NCBI RefSeq assembly: GCF_004364635.1
Contig: NZ_SOAX01000003.1
Location: 1-64,000, forward strand
Source: Halospina denitrificans
Lineage (GTDB): Bacteria > Pseudomonadota > Gammaproteobacteria > Pseudomonadales > Oleiphilaceae
DNA: 64,000 nucleotides
Direction of reading: 5' to 3'
Part shown: in pieces, positions 45,308 to 56,914 of the stretch
How positions within the stretch are numbered: position 1 is the stretch's first letter
Layout of the letters: each line of letters begins with the position of its first letter
Program-made: the position numbers and the translations under genes
Notes under the pieces: model-generated
Told to the model about the DNA's origin: nothing
Databases searched by the model: none
Seen by the model: only the letters and a program-made list of their open reading frames with translations

Positions 45308-46105
45308 ATGACACAACGCCCGGAAACCGTCCTTCAGGACGACGAACCCAAAGGAGTACGGCGGATCACCCTGAATCGCCCGGACAAGCGCAACGCCTTC
45401 GATGCCGCGGTGATTGCCGAGCTCACCGCCGCCTTCGGGGAGGCGGAAAACGATCCGGATGTGCGGGTCATCATTCTCGCCGCCTCGGGCGAGCACTTCT
45501 CCGCCGGCGCGGACCTGGAATGGATGCGCGCCACTGCCGCCATGAGCGAATCCGAGAACCGAGACGATGCCCGCCAGTTGGCTTCCCTGATGCGCACCCT
45601 GGACGAAATGACCAAGCCGGTTATCGCTCGGATTCAGGGCGCGGCTTTCGGGGGCGCGTTGGGACTGATCTGTTGCGCGGATATTGCCGTGGCCGAGAGC
45701 GGCGCCCGCTTCTGCCTGAGCGAGGTCCGCCTGGGCCTGGTGCCGGCAACCATCGGGCCCTATGTAGCCCGGGCCATGGGCCACCGCCAGGCGCGGCGCT
45801 ACATGTTGACCGCCGAACTCATGGACGCGGACACCGCCCGTGACCTGGGGCTGGTGCACGAGGTCATGGCGAGTGAGACCCTGGATGAAGGGGTTGAGGC
45901 CATCTGTCACGCGCTGCTCCAGGGTGGTCCGGACGCCCAGACCCACTGTAAGAAACTGCTGCAACGCCTTGATAACCCGGCTTCCGGTGACGCCGTTCAT
46001 GAGTTCACGGCGGAGATGATTGCCGCGGCAAGAACCGGCAACGAAGGCCAGGAAGGTCTACGCGCCTTCTTTCACAAGGACACCCCAAAATGGCGCCCGG
46101 AGTAA
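45308..46105 (+). CDS. liuC: Methylglutaconyl-CoA hydratase (enoyl-CoA hydratase family)
   Basis: A 265-residue crotonase-family protein that hydrates 3-methylglutaconyl-CoA to HMG-CoA. The oxyanion-hole region reads HFSAGADLEWM and IQGAAFGGALGLICCADIAV, and the active-site acid segment SEVRLGLVPATIGPYV. The position between liuB and liuD supports the specific role. Confidence 0.92.
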   Translation: MTQRPETVLQDDEPKGVRRITLNRPDKRNAFDAAVIAELTAAFGEAENDPDVRVIILAASGEHFSAGADLEWMRATAAMSESENRDDARQLASLMRTLDEMTKPVIARIQGAAFGGALGLICCADIAVAESGARFCLSEVRLGLVPATIGPYVARAMGHRQARRYMLTAELMDADTARDLGLVHEVMASETLDEGVEAICHALLQGGPDAQTHCKKLLQRLDNPASGDAVHEFTAEMIAAARTGNEGQEGLRAFFHKDTPKWRPE

Positions 46106-46110
46106 CTCCC

Positions 46111-48126
46111 ATGACCGGCCACACCCTGCTTGTTGCCAATCGCGGCGAAATCGCCAGCCGGATCATCGGGACGGGCCGCGCCATGGGATTGACGACCGTT
46201 GCCGTCTACTCGGAAGCGGATGCGGAAGCACCCTTCACCCGCGAAGCCGACCAAGCCTACCCCATCGGCCCGGCGATGGCCGCGGAGTCCTACCTCAACC
46301 AGGACCGGATCCTTGAGGCGGCCCATAAGGCGGGCGCGGACCTGATCCACCCCGGTTATGGCTTCCTCTCCGAGAACACCAGCTTCTCGGAGCGGTGCCT
46401 CAACGAAGGCATCCGCTTTGTGGGCCCGGGAGCCGAGGCGATTGCGGCCATGGGCGACAAGACCGCGGCCAAGACGCTGATGGAAAACGCGGGCGTCCCG
46501 CTCGTTCCTGGCTACCACGGCGAGGATCAATCCCTGGAACGGCTGAAAAAGGAAGCCGAGTCCATGGGCATGCCATTGCTCATCAAGGCCAGCGCCGGCG
46601 GGGGTGGCAAGGGCATGCGGGTGGTTCGGGATATGGACGACCTCGAAACCGCCCTGGATGGCGTTAAACGCGAAGCCAAAGCCGCTTTCGGCGATGACCG
46701 CCTGTTGCTCGAGCGCTTTGTGGATGAGCCCCGCCATGTGGAGGTCCAGGTCCTGTTTGATCACCATGGCAACGGCATCCATCTCTTTGACCGGGACTGC
46801 TCCATCCAGCGCCGTCACCAGAAGATCATTGAGGAAGCGCCCGCCCCGAACGTCACCGAAGCCACCCGCGAAGCTATGACCGCCGCCGCCCTGCGCTGTG
46901 GAGAGGCCATCGGCTACCGCAGCGCCGGCACCGTGGAATTCCTCCTCGGGCCGGATGGGAACTTCTATTTCATGGAAATGAACACCCGTCTCCAGGTTGA
47001 ACATCCGGTTACCGAGGCCATCACCGGGGTTGACCTGGTCGAATGGCAGATCCGGGTGGCGCTTGGTGAATGCCTCCCCTGGCGGCAGGCCGACATAACC
47101 AGTGAGGGGCATGCCGTTGAGGCCCGCGTCTATGCCGAGGACCCGGATCATGGGTTCCTGCCAACCAGCGGCCGTATCAGCTACCTGAATGAACCCACTG
47201 ATCAGGCGGGCATCCGGATCGATTCCGGCATCGCCAGTGGCCAGACTGTCTCCAATCACTACGATCCCATGCTTGCGAAGGTCATTGCCCATGGCAGTAC
47301 GCGGAATGATGCGCTGGAACGACTGAGCGGCGCCCTCACCCGTTACCACCTGGCCGGCTTTGCCTGCAACGTCGGTTACCTGAGCCGTATTATTAACCAC
47401 GAAGCCTTTCGTGGCAGTCAATTACGAACGGATTTTGTCAAACTGCATGAAGGTGACCTCATGACGCAGAGCCTTACCGGCAGCGAGCAACGGGTGCTGG
47501 GGCTGGTCGGCTGGCTCTGGCTCCAGCCCGCAACCCGTTCCTCGGGCCAGGATCCCTGGGACACGCTGACGGGTTGGCGCCTGGCCGGAGAAGGCTGGCA
47601 GCGGGCCGAAGTCCACAGCGGCGAGCGCTATATCCTGGATTACTGCCTGGGCTCAACCCGTGACGGCAACGGGTCCGTCCGGGTGCGGGAGGGCGACGGG
47701 ATCATTGGGGTGCATTGGAGCGGCAATGCAACAACCCGGAGCCTGAGCATACAGGGCACCACCGGCAAACGACGGGAACTGGAGCTCACCGCCATCGGCC
47801 AACCCCCGGCGGGCGTTGCCCTTTTTGCACTCGGCGAGTCCTGGGAGGTGCGCGTGAACCACCCGGAAATCGACCTGGCCGAGGCCGATACGGGCAGCCT
47901 CACTGCTCCCATGCACGGTCGCGTCGTCGCCCTGCACTGCCAAGCCGGCGACCGGGTGAAGGCGGGGCAGCCGCTGGTGGTCATGGAAGCCATGAAAATG
48001 GAACATACGGTTACGGCCCCGGCAGAGGGTGTGGTCACTGAACTTTTCTGCAGCCAGGACGAGAATCTGAAGGCCGGCCATACCCTGCTCTCCTTTGAAG
48101 CGGACGACACGGGAGGAACCGCATGA
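46111..48126 (+). CDS. liuD: Methylcrotonyl-CoA carboxylase alpha subunit (biotin-carrying)
   Basis: A 671-residue biotin carboxylase with a C-terminal carrier domain. The ATP-grasp blocks KASAGGGGKGMRVV and EMNTRLQVEHPVTE are present, and biotin attaches to Lys629 in VVMEAMKMEHTV. It carboxylates biotin with bicarbonate and ATP for LiuB. ATG 46111 has GGAG about 9 bases upstream and is preferred to 46090. It overlaps liuE by 4 bases. Confidence 0.95.
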   Translation: MTGHTLLVANRGEIASRIIGTGRAMGLTTVAVYSEADAEAPFTREADQAYPIGPAMAAESYLNQDRILEAAHKAGADLIHPGYGFLSENTSFSERCLNEGIRFVGPGAEAIAAMGDKTAAKTLMENAGVPLVPGYHGEDQSLERLKKEAESMGMPLLIKASAGGGGKGMRVVRDMDDLETALDGVKREAKAAFGDDRLLLERFVDEPRHVEVQVLFDHHGNGIHLFDRDCSIQRRHQKIIEEAPAPNVTEATREAMTAAALRCGEAIGYRSAGTVEFLLGPDGNFYFMEMNTRLQVEHPVTEAITGVDLVEWQIRVALGECLPWRQADITSEGHAVEARVYAEDPDHGFLPTSGRISYLNEPTDQAGIRIDSGIASGQTVSNHYDPMLAKVIAHGSTRNDALERLSGALTRYHLAGFACNVGYLSRIINHEAFRGSQLRTDFVKLHEGDLMTQSLTGSEQRVLGLVGWLWLQPATRSSGQDPWDTLTGWRLAGEGWQRAEVHSGERYILDYCLGSTRDGNGSVRVREGDGIIGVHWSGNATTRSLSIQGTTGKRRELELTAIGQPPAGVALFALGESWEVRVNHPEIDLAEADTGSLTAPMHGRVVALHCQAGDRVKAGQPLVVMEAMKMEHTVTAPAEGVVTELFCSQDENLKAGHTLLSFEADDTGGTA

Positions 48127-49031
48127 CCGATCGCGTTGAGATCGTCGAAGTCGGCCTGCGCGACGGCCTCCAGAACGAAGCCACACCGGTGCCCGCAAGT
48201 CTGCGCGCGCAGTGGTTCAATGCCCTGTCAGCCGCGGGGCTCAACCGCATTGAGGCCGGCAGCTTCGTCTCCCCGAAATGGGTGCCCCAAATGGCGGATA
48301 CCGAGACTGTCATCCAGGCCATCGACCATCGCCCCGGCCTTTCCGTGGAAGCCCTGATCCCCAACCAGAAGGGCCTGGAGGCCGCCATGGGCGTCAACGG
48401 CATCGACCGCCTCGCCTTCTTCACGGCGGCCTCGGATGCCTTCACCCGAAAGAACATCAACTGCACCGTGGAAGAGAGCCTGGAACGCTTTGCGCCGCTC
48501 ATGAAGCAGGCCAAGGACGCCGGCTATGGGGTGCGCGGGTACGTCTCCTGCATCGTGGGCTGTCCCTACGCCGGCCCCATTGAACCCGCCGCCGTGGCGC
48601 GGGTCTGTGAAAAAATGATGGCCATGGGGGTGGATGAACTGTCGCTGGGCGATACCATAGGCGTTGCCCGGCCCCTGGAGATCAACCGGGTTCTGGATGC
48701 GGTTCTACCCGCGGTTCCGGTGGAGCGGCTGGCGCTGCATTGTCACGATACCTATGGGCAGGCGTTGGCGAATGTGCTGACGGGGCTGGAACGTGGGGTT
48801 CGGACTTTTGACAGTGCTGTTGCGGGGCTTGGTGGCTGTCCTTATGCGAAGGGAGCTTCCGGGAATCTGGCTACTGAGGATCTGTTGTATCTTCTGGATG
48901 GCCAGGGGCTTGAGACTGGGGTGAGTCTTGATCGGGTTTTTGAGGTTGGCCAGGAAGTCTGCTCACACCTTGGGAAAGAGTCGCCTTCGCGGGTGGCTCA
49001 GGCTCTTGGTGCCCGTTCCCAGACTGCTTGA
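48123..49031 (+). CDS. liuE: Hydroxymethylglutaryl-CoA lyase
   Basis: A 302-residue HMG-CoA lyase that splits HMG-CoA into acetoacetate and acetyl-CoA. The TIM-barrel motifs EVGLRDGLQNE (active-site Arg and Asp) and the lyase signature GLGGCPYAKGASGNLATED with catalytic Cys are present. The last 300 bases use G/T-ending codons much more than the first 600, a change at about 48700 discussed in the findings. The product acetoacetate feeds the synthetase downstream. Confidence 0.95.
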   Translation: MTDRVEIVEVGLRDGLQNEATPVPASLRAQWFNALSAAGLNRIEAGSFVSPKWVPQMADTETVIQAIDHRPGLSVEALIPNQKGLEAAMGVNGIDRLAFFTAASDAFTRKNINCTVEESLERFAPLMKQAKDAGYGVRGYVSCIVGCPYAGPIEPAAVARVCEKMMAMGVDELSLGDTIGVARPLEINRVLDAVLPAVPVERLALHCHDTYGQALANVLTGLERGVRTFDSAVAGLGGCPYAKGASGNLATEDLLYLLDGQGLETGVSLDRVFEVGQEVCSHLGKESPSRVAQALGARSQTA

Positions 49032-49042
49032 TTGTGGTTTGC

Positions 49043-49151
49043 GGAGGGAGTGGGGACTGCTTTTCAGGACACGCTGTGAATACATCCATGTAAGCTCGCT
49101 TTTGCCATCCATGGCAAAAGACGGTCCTGAAAAGCAGTCCCCACTCCCTCC
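49043..49151. repeat. Structured repeat copy 2, after liuE
   Basis: Perfect 28-base arms at 49043-49070 and 49124-49151 enclose a 53-base loop closely matching that of copy 1. An inner palindrome (CTTTTGCCAT / ATGGCAAAAG) is perfect. It starts 12 bases after the liuE stop and could act as a terminator, though no T run follows. Together with copy 3 it fills most of the 316-base gap between liuE and aacS. Confidence 0.88.
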
Positions 49152-49212
49152 TCGAGACCTACGGCATTACGCTGGCCTCTTTTTGCGACGCGTCTTGCAC
49201 ACAATGATCAAA

Positions 49213-49321
49213 GGCGGGGTCTGGCATCTTCTTCAGGAGCGCTCAGCCACCAGGGATGGTGGCTGGCGAGCGTACAGGGACGTATTCACAGCGGCTCCTG
49301 AAGAAGATGTCAGACCCCGCC
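49213..49321. repeat. Structured repeat copy 3, inverted, before the acetoacetyl-CoA synthetase gene
   Basis: Arms 49213-49240 and 49294-49321 (28 bases, one G-T pair) enclose a 53-base loop. Read on the minus strand, the loop matches copies 1 and 2 (GTGAATACGTCCCTGTACGC), and the inner hairpin arms are AGCCACCA and TGGTGGCT. The arm sequence is unrelated to the other two copies. Confidence 0.85.
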
Positions 49322-49347
49322 GCAGCACATAACCGGAGATCAACAAA

Positions 49348-51324
<1,977 letters not shown>

Positions 51325-51330
51325 CCCTGC

Positions 51331-52896
51331 CTAGGAGCCCGCCGGGGCTTTCGGGTCCAACGCCTCCCGGGTCTTGTCCGCGATGCCGATGCCGGCGCCC
51401 GCCATGGCTTGGTAGGTCTCGGACACCCCGGCGTTGAGCATGGGTTCCGCTTCATCGTCGTGGAAGGCGTTGGCCACAATCGGACCGGTGAATCCCATCT
51501 TCCGCAGGTTCCGCGCGGCGATAAGCTTTCCGTCGAGGTGCGGCATGGCCAGTATCACGGCCTGGAGCCCGGTGAGATCAAGGCCCTGCCAGAGCTCGAT
51601 GTCCTCGGCATCGGCATAGACCACGTTCTGGCCCTTGCTGCGCTGTTTCTCCACCTTGTCCGGGTCGGCGTCCATGCCAACCACGGTCAGACCGGCGTTC
51701 TCCACCGAACCAAATGCGGCCTGACCGGTTCGGCCCATGCCCACGATGAGGATATTCGAAACGCCGATGGAGACCGGCTGTTCATCCGGATGGTAACTTT
51801 GGCGCTCGCATCGCTTCAGGCGGGATTCCAGCCGATCGAACAGCGGATGGGCAAGCCGGTTCAATGGCGCGGCGATCAGGAAGGAAACGGCCACGGTGAT
51901 GGCCAGCGGAACCAGCCATTCCTCCAGAACCCCCGCCGCGACAATCAGTCCGAACTCGCTGTAGCAGGTCAGGCTCAGTGCCCCCAGAAACGCATTACGC
52001 GCCCGCAGACGGAAGAGTATCAGCAGCGCAAAGAAAAGCAGTCCCTTCAGGGGCATGATCAGAGCCATGACAAGGGCAAACACCAGGGCGTCGTAATCCG
52101 GAAGGCCGGACATCCCGATCTGCAGGAAGAAGCCGATCAGCAGAATTTCCTTCAGGCCCCACAGGGAATGGGACAGCTCCTGGGCGCGGGGGTGACCGGA
52201 GAGAAGCACGCCCATGGCCAAGGCGCCTACTTCCGGGCTCAGGCCAACCACTTCAAACCCGTAGCCGCCAATGGCCACCGCGAAAACCACACCCATGAGA
52301 ACAAGGAGCTCCTCATGGCCTGCCACGTCCATCAGCCAGTGGAGCGCTGGTCTGAGCAGCGGAAGGCCCAGAACCACCGGAGCCCAGACGGAGGGCGTGC
52401 TGTTTCCCGCAAGGCTCAGCACTACCAGCGCGATCAGATCCTGCAGGATCAGAATCCCGATTGCGACCCGGCCATGGAACGACCGAAGCTCCCCCTTGGC
52501 TTCCAGGACCTTAGCCGCAAGGACGGTACTGGAAAAGGCCAGAGCGGCGGCCAGCAACAGGGAGTCGCGCTGCCCGAGATCCAGGAAATAGAAAACACCA
52601 AGACTGAACAGACCCACTGTGAAAGCGAAATGCAGCACGGCGCCGCCGATCACGGCCGGCTCAATAAGATTCCGGAGCTTGAGCTTCAGGCCAACGGTAA
52701 ACAGAAGCAGCAGCACGCCGAGATGGGAGACGTGTTCCAGGAAGGGCCCTGCTTCCGGCGGCAATCCGAAAGCCGGGCCGAACGCATTCAGGGCAAACCC
52801 GGCGGCCAGGAAACCAACCAGGGGCGGGAGATTCACCTGACGGACCAGTAGCCCGAAGACAAACGCAAATGAAAGAGAGACAACTTCGATTAACAT
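51331..52896 (-). CDS. CPA2-family cation:proton antiporter with TrkA-N domain
   Basis: A 521-residue membrane protein of the KefB/KefC/YbaL type: about twelve helices with ALAFSSTVLAAKVLEAKGEL in the transport core, then a C-terminal NAD-binding RCK/TrkA-N domain (about residues 380-500, NILIVGMGRTGQAAFGSVENAG). Members exchange K+ or Na+ for H+ and respond to thiol or redox state. It is divergent from a second antiporter. Confidence 0.88.
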   Translation of the reverse strand: MLIEVVSLSFAFVFGLLVRQVNLPPLVGFLAAGFALNAFGPAFGLPPEAGPFLEHVSHLGVLLLLFTVGLKLKLRNLIEPAVIGGAVLHFAFTVGLFSLGVFYFLDLGQRDSLLLAAALAFSSTVLAAKVLEAKGELRSFHGRVAIGILILQDLIALVVLSLAGNSTPSVWAPVVLGLPLLRPALHWLMDVAGHEELLVLMGVVFAVAIGGYGFEVVGLSPEVGALAMGVLLSGHPRAQELSHSLWGLKEILLIGFFLQIGMSGLPDYDALVFALVMALIMPLKGLLFFALLILFRLRARNAFLGALSLTCYSEFGLIVAAGVLEEWLVPLAITVAVSFLIAAPLNRLAHPLFDRLESRLKRCERQSYHPDEQPVSIGVSNILIVGMGRTGQAAFGSVENAGLTVVGMDADPDKVEKQRSKGQNVVYADAEDIELWQGLDLTGLQAVILAMPHLDGKLIAARNLRKMGFTGPIVANAFHDDEAEPMLNAGVSETYQAMAGAGIGIADKTREALDPKAPAGS

Positions 52897-52996
52897 TGAC
52901 TACCCTGAGTCCTGATTATCACGGCACTCGAAACCGGCTACCCTGCTGAAACGCGGGATTGTAGCATTGATTGCCGGGCGTTGGCGGAGAGGTTCA

Positions 52997-54610
52997 ATGG
53001 ATATCTACCACGAATTCACGTTACTGCTCCTGATCGCGGTGGCTGTGGGCTATGTCTCGATGCTCCTGCGCCAGCCGCTGCTTATCGCCTATCTGGCAGT
53101 CGGTATCATCGTGGGCCCCAGCGTGCTGGGCATCGTTTCCGCCCACACCCAGATTGATCTCCTGGCCCACTGGGGGATCACCATTCTGCTGTTTGTTGTC
53201 GGGCTCAAGCTCGATCTCAGGATTGTCCGGTCCCTCGGTCCCGTGGCATTGGCCACGGGACTTGGCCAGCTCACCTTCACCATCCTGATCGGGTTTGGCC
53301 TCACCCTTCTGCTTGGCTTTTCAGCGATTGATGCACTCTACATCGCCATCGCCCTCACCTTTTCCAGCACCATCATCATCGTCAAGCTGCTCTCGGACAA
53401 AGGCGAACTGGAGTCGCTGCATGGCCGTATTGCCATGGGTTTCCTGATCGTCCAGGACATTGCGGTCGTTCTTGCCATGCTGGGTCTCAACCTCACCATC
53501 CCAAGCGCGGATGACCGCCTTATTCCGCCGCTCCAGGGGCTTGGCATAAGCCTGGTGTTCATGGTGGTGGTTCTCCCCCTGCTGATGCGGTATGTCATTC
53601 CACGCCTGATGCGCAGCCTGGCGCGTTCGGTGGAAATGCTGATGCTCTTTGCCATCGCATGGGGAACGATGCTCGCGGCGGGAGCAGACATAATGGGGCT
53701 TTCAAAAGAGGTTGGCGCGTTTCTCGCCGGATTCTCGCTGGCCAACACCGCCGTCAAGGATGCGATCACCAGTCGGCTGACCAGTCTGCGGGACTTCCTT
53801 CTGCTGTTCTTTTTCATCTACATGGGAGAACAGCTGAACCTTGGCCTGATCGGAGACAACATTGTCCCTGCAGTGATCCTGTCGCTTTTTGTCCTGATCG
53901 GAAACCCACTCATCGTTATGGCGATCATGGGTGTGATGGGCTATCGCCGCCGGACCGGGTTCAAGGCCGGTCTCACCGTGGCCCAGATCAGTGAGTTTTC
54001 GATTATCTTCATCACCATGGGACTGGCGCTGGGGCACATCGACGACAACGTGCTCGGGGTCGTCACCCTGGTCGGCATTGTGACCATCACAACCTCAACC
54101 TACATGATCCTTTACTCCGACCAGCTTTTTGATCGTGTCAGGGACTGGCTTTCCCTGTTTGAGCGAACGATCACCTATCGTGAACTTGAAGCGTTCGACG
54201 GGGACGCGGCTCGCCCGATCATCGTTGTCGGACTAGGACGCCTCGGGCGGCGGATTGCCGCTCAGCTCATGGAACGTGGCGAAGCCGTCATCGGTGTAGA
54301 CATTGATCCGAGTCGGGTCGAAAAATCACAGGCGGAAGGCATCCACACCGTCTTCGGTGATGCCGAGGACATCGAATTCCTATCCCATCTGCCGGTGCAT
54401 ACGGCAAAATGGGTGGTGAGCACCCTGCCCCGTCGTGACCTGAACGAAATCCTGATGCAGGGGTTGAGCCACTTCTCCAGATCCGGCCGTATTGCCATCG
54501 CAAGCTTCCGTGAAGATGACGAAATCCACTGGAAAAGCAGGAACGTGGACCTGATTCTTCATCCCTATCGTGAGGCGGCGGAGCAGGCTGTTTCCCAGAT
54601 TACGCCCTAA
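52997..54610 (+). CDS. CPA2-family cation:proton antiporter with TrkA-N domain
   Basis: A 537-residue protein with the same layout as its divergent neighbour: polytopic CPA2 core (ALTFSSTIIIVKLLSDKGELE) and a TrkA-N domain (PIIVVGLGRLGRRIAAQLMERG). ATG 52997 was chosen, with GGAGAGG upstream, over an extension to 52967. The two antiporters are about 100 bases apart. Confidence 0.88.
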   Translation: MDIYHEFTLLLLIAVAVGYVSMLLRQPLLIAYLAVGIIVGPSVLGIVSAHTQIDLLAHWGITILLFVVGLKLDLRIVRSLGPVALATGLGQLTFTILIGFGLTLLLGFSAIDALYIAIALTFSSTIIIVKLLSDKGELESLHGRIAMGFLIVQDIAVVLAMLGLNLTIPSADDRLIPPLQGLGISLVFMVVVLPLLMRYVIPRLMRSLARSVEMLMLFAIAWGTMLAAGADIMGLSKEVGAFLAGFSLANTAVKDAITSRLTSLRDFLLLFFFIYMGEQLNLGLIGDNIVPAVILSLFVLIGNPLIVMAIMGVMGYRRRTGFKAGLTVAQISEFSIIFITMGLALGHIDDNVLGVVTLVGIVTITTSTYMILYSDQLFDRVRDWLSLFERTITYRELEAFDGDAARPIIVVGLGRLGRRIAAQLMERGEAVIGVDIDPSRVEKSQAEGIHTVFGDAEDIEFLSHLPVHTAKWVVSTLPRRDLNEILMQGLSHFSRSGRIAIASFREDDEIHWKSRNVDLILHPYREAAEQAVSQITP

Positions 54611-54631
54611 CCCTGCCTGACCGCCACTCCG

Positions 54632-55072
54632 TTACCAGAAGCGCTGCATCTCCAGGAAGGTGATGGACGCCGACCAGGTAATCAGCATAAAACCCGTCAA
54701 CGCCTCAGTGCCGAAGATAAAGCGGATGGGGCCAACGGGGTAAACCTCACCGTACCCAAGGGTTGTGTAGCTCACGGCCGAGAAATACACATGATCCAGC
54801 ACTGTCATAACATCCTGTTGGCCGACCACCGCTCCTGCCCCCTCGAATTGGACCAGCGTCCAGGACAAAATACCGAAAAGCCAGATCTCAACCACATGCG
54901 CAACAAACAGACCCAGCACCATCAGGATGACGGTGGCCGCGGCGTGCAGCTTCAACGCGGGCAGACGGCGCATGAGAAAGGCTGCAGCCACGCCATGAAT
55001 GCTTACGCACACAACAAGCGTCGCCAGCGTGGCCGTAGCCACAACAAAATGGATGGGGGTCAGCATTGGCAT
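54632..55072 (-). CDS. Two-helix potassium channel family protein
   Basis: A 146-residue ion-channel protein (Ion_trans_2): four hydrophobic segments with the pore loop and selectivity filter TTLGYGEV between the last two. It should conduct K+. Lacking a cytoplasmic regulatory domain, its gating is unknown. It is convergent with the second antiporter, which suggests a small ion-homeostasis cluster. Confidence 0.85.
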   Translation of the reverse strand: MPMLTPIHFVVATATLATLVVCVSIHGVAAAFLMRRLPALKLHAAATVILMVLGLFVAHVVEIWLFGILSWTLVQFEGAGAVVGQQDVMTVLDHVYFSAVSYTTLGYGEVYPVGPIRFIFGTEALTGFMLITWSASITFLEMQRFW

Positions 55073-55165
55073 ACCCGTCTATTGGACGCTCTGGGCCGAT
55101 TACGGCGTTCCGTTCAGAATAAGAAAGATTGCCCCGGAATCAAGCCGCCAGGAGCCCTGAAACAG

Positions 55166-55195
55166 AAAAACCGCACCCTTGGGTGCGGCTTTTTT
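55166..55195 (-). terminator. Rho-independent terminator after etfA
   Basis: Hairpin with 8-base arms CCGCACCC/GGGTGCGG around TT, flanked by A5 and T6 runs, so it could work in both directions. It lies 28 bases past the etfA stop. Confidence 0.85.
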
Positions 55196-55222
55196 GAAGA
55201 ACCCGTTGTTCCAGGGGTTCTA

Positions 55223-56164
55223 TCAGACCACTTTCTTGAGTTCTTCCTCAAGCTGCGGTACCGCTTCGAACAGGTCCGCCACCAGGCCGTAGTCCGCCAC
55301 CTGGAAGATTGGCGCGTCCTCGTCCTTGTTGATGGCAACAATGACCTTGGAATCGCCCATGCCCGCCAGGTGCTGGATGGCGCCGGAGATGCCCACGGCG
55401 ATGTACAGGTTCGGCGCCACGATCTTGCCGGTCTGACCGACCTGCATGTCGTTGGGCACAAAGCCTGCGTCGACGGCGGCGCGGGAGGCACCAACGGCGG
55501 CGCCAAGCAGGTCCGCGACGGATTCGATGATCTTGAAGTTCTCGCCGCTCTGCATGCCCCGGCCACCGGAGATGACCACATCCGCGGAAGCGAGATCCGG
55601 GCGGTCGGATTCGGCCAGTTCTTCGCTGACGAACTCGGAGATGCCGGCATCGTGTGCGGAATCCACGGACTCGACGGAAGCAGAGCCACCCTCGGCCGCG
55701 ACCGGGTCGAAGCTGGTGGTCCGCACGGTGATCGCCTTGATGCTGTCCGTGGACTGCACGGTGGCAATGGCGTTACCGGCGTAGATGGGCCGCTGGAAGG
55801 TGTCCTCGGACTGGACCGACATAATCTCGGAGACCTGGGCCACGTCGAGCAGCGCTGCGACACGCGGCATGGTGTCCTTGCCGACGGAACCGGCGGAGGA
55901 CATCACGTGCGAATAGTTCTTGCCAAGCTCGGCGATCAGCAGGCTCAGGTTTTCCGCCAGCTGATGGCCATAGGCGTCATTGTCGGCGCTGAGCACTTTG
56001 CTCACGCCATCTGCCTTGGCGGCCTGTTCGGCGACGGCGCCAATGTCCTTGCCGGCAACCAGAACGTCAATATCACCACCGATGGCCTTGGCAGCCGCGA
56101 TGACACTGAGAGTAGACCCGGCGAGCTCACCCTTGTTGTGATCTGCAATAACCAGTGTACTCAT
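55223..56164 (-). CDS. etfA: Electron transfer flavoprotein alpha subunit
   Basis: A 313-residue ETF alpha subunit. The C-terminal FAD-binding half contains [54 protein letters not shown] and [18 protein letters not shown]. With EtfB it carries electrons from acyl-CoA dehydrogenases such as LiuA to ETF:quinone oxidoreductase. It starts one base after the etfB stop. Confidence 0.96.
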   Translation of the reverse strand: MSTLVIADHNKGELAGSTLSVIAAAKAIGGDIDVLVAGKDIGAVAEQAAKADGVSKVLSADNDAYGHQLAENLSLLIAELGKNYSHVMSSAGSVGKDTMPRVAALLDVAQVSEIMSVQSEDTFQRPIYAGNAIATVQSTDSIKAITVRTTSFDPVAAEGGSASVESVDSAHDAGISEFVSEELAESDRPDLASADVVISGGRGMQSGENFKIIESVADLLGAAVGASRAAVDAGFVPNDMQVGQTGKIVAPNLYIAVGISGAIQHLAGMGDSKVIVAINKDEDAPIFQVADYGLVADLFEAVPQLEEELKKVV

Positions 56165-56914
56165 TTAAATCACCTTCGCTTCGTTCTTCAGTTTGTCGAC
56201 AAGCTCTTCCACGCTCTCAACCTTGATGCCGGGCTGACGCGGCTGTGGTTCTTCAACCTTGAGCGTTTTCAGGCGTGGTGCGGCTTCGACACCAAGATCC
56301 GCCGGGCTGACGGTTTCGAGCGGCTTCTTCTTGGCTTTCATGATGTTGGGAAGCGACGCATAACGCGGCTCATTGAGTCGCAGGTCGGTCGTTACCACCG
56401 CAGGCAGGTTCAGCGAAACGGTGAGCAGGCCGCCGTCGATTTCACGGGTTACCTTGACCTTCTCACCCTCAACCTCAACCTCGGATGCGAAGGTGCCCTG
56501 AGGCATGCCCGCCAGCTGCGCCAGCATCTGGCCAGTCTGGTTGTTGTCCGTGTCGATGGACTGCTTGCCCATGATCACAAGGTTCGGCTCTTCCTTGTCG
56601 ACTACGGCCTTGAGCATCTTGGCGGCATCCAGGGACTGGACCTCGTCGTCGGTTTCCACCTGGATCGCCCGGTCGGCACCCAGTGCCAGCGCAGTGCGCA
56701 GCTGCTCCTGGCTGACCTTCGGGCCAATGGTGACCGCGACGATCTCGGAGGCGATGCCCTTCTCCTTGAGACGGACCGCTTCTTCGACGGCAATCTCGCA
56801 GAATGGGTTCATTGCCATTTTCACATTTGCCAGGTCCACCCCGGTGTTATCCGGCTTGACGCGAACCTTGACGTTATAGTCAATCACTCGTTTTACAGCG
56901 ACCAGAACCTTCAT
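56165..56914 (-). CDS. etfB: Electron transfer flavoprotein beta subunit
   Basis: A 249-residue ETF beta subunit with the AMP-binding fold: [20 protein letters not shown], then [26 protein letters not shown] and the signature [33 protein letters not shown]. It forms the heterodimer with EtfA, the two genes being adjacent with a single operon terminator downstream. Confidence 0.96.
   Translation of the reverse strand: MKVLVAVKRVIDYNVKVRVKPDNTGVDLANVKMAMNPFCEIAVEEAVRLKEKGIASEIVAVTIGPKVSQEQLRTALALGADRAIQVETDDEVQSLDAAKMLKAVVDKEEPNLVIMGKQSIDTDNNQTGQMLAQLAGMPQGTFASEVEVEGEKVKVTREIDGGLLTVSLNLPAVVTTDLRLNEPRYASLPNIMKAKKKPLETVSPADLGVEAAPRLKTLKVEEPQPRQPGIKVESVEELVDKLKNEAKVI

Noticed and set aside
43670-46000. 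A 776-codon open frame on the minus strand opposite liuB and liuC
   Set aside because: It is the antisense shadow of two clear genes; high GC content suppresses stop codons, and the protein is His/Gly/Ala-rich without any recognisable domain.
42361-49321. The long inverted repeats as ordinary Rho-independent terminators or as IS ends
   Set aside because: Stems of 28-36 bp with a 53-base conserved loop and no T run do not fit terminators, and no transposase gene lies between or beside them.
51409-52851. A 480-codon open frame opposite the first antiporter
   Set aside because: It is antisense to a gene with clear membrane and TrkA-N motifs; its Gln/His-rich composition is typical of shadows.
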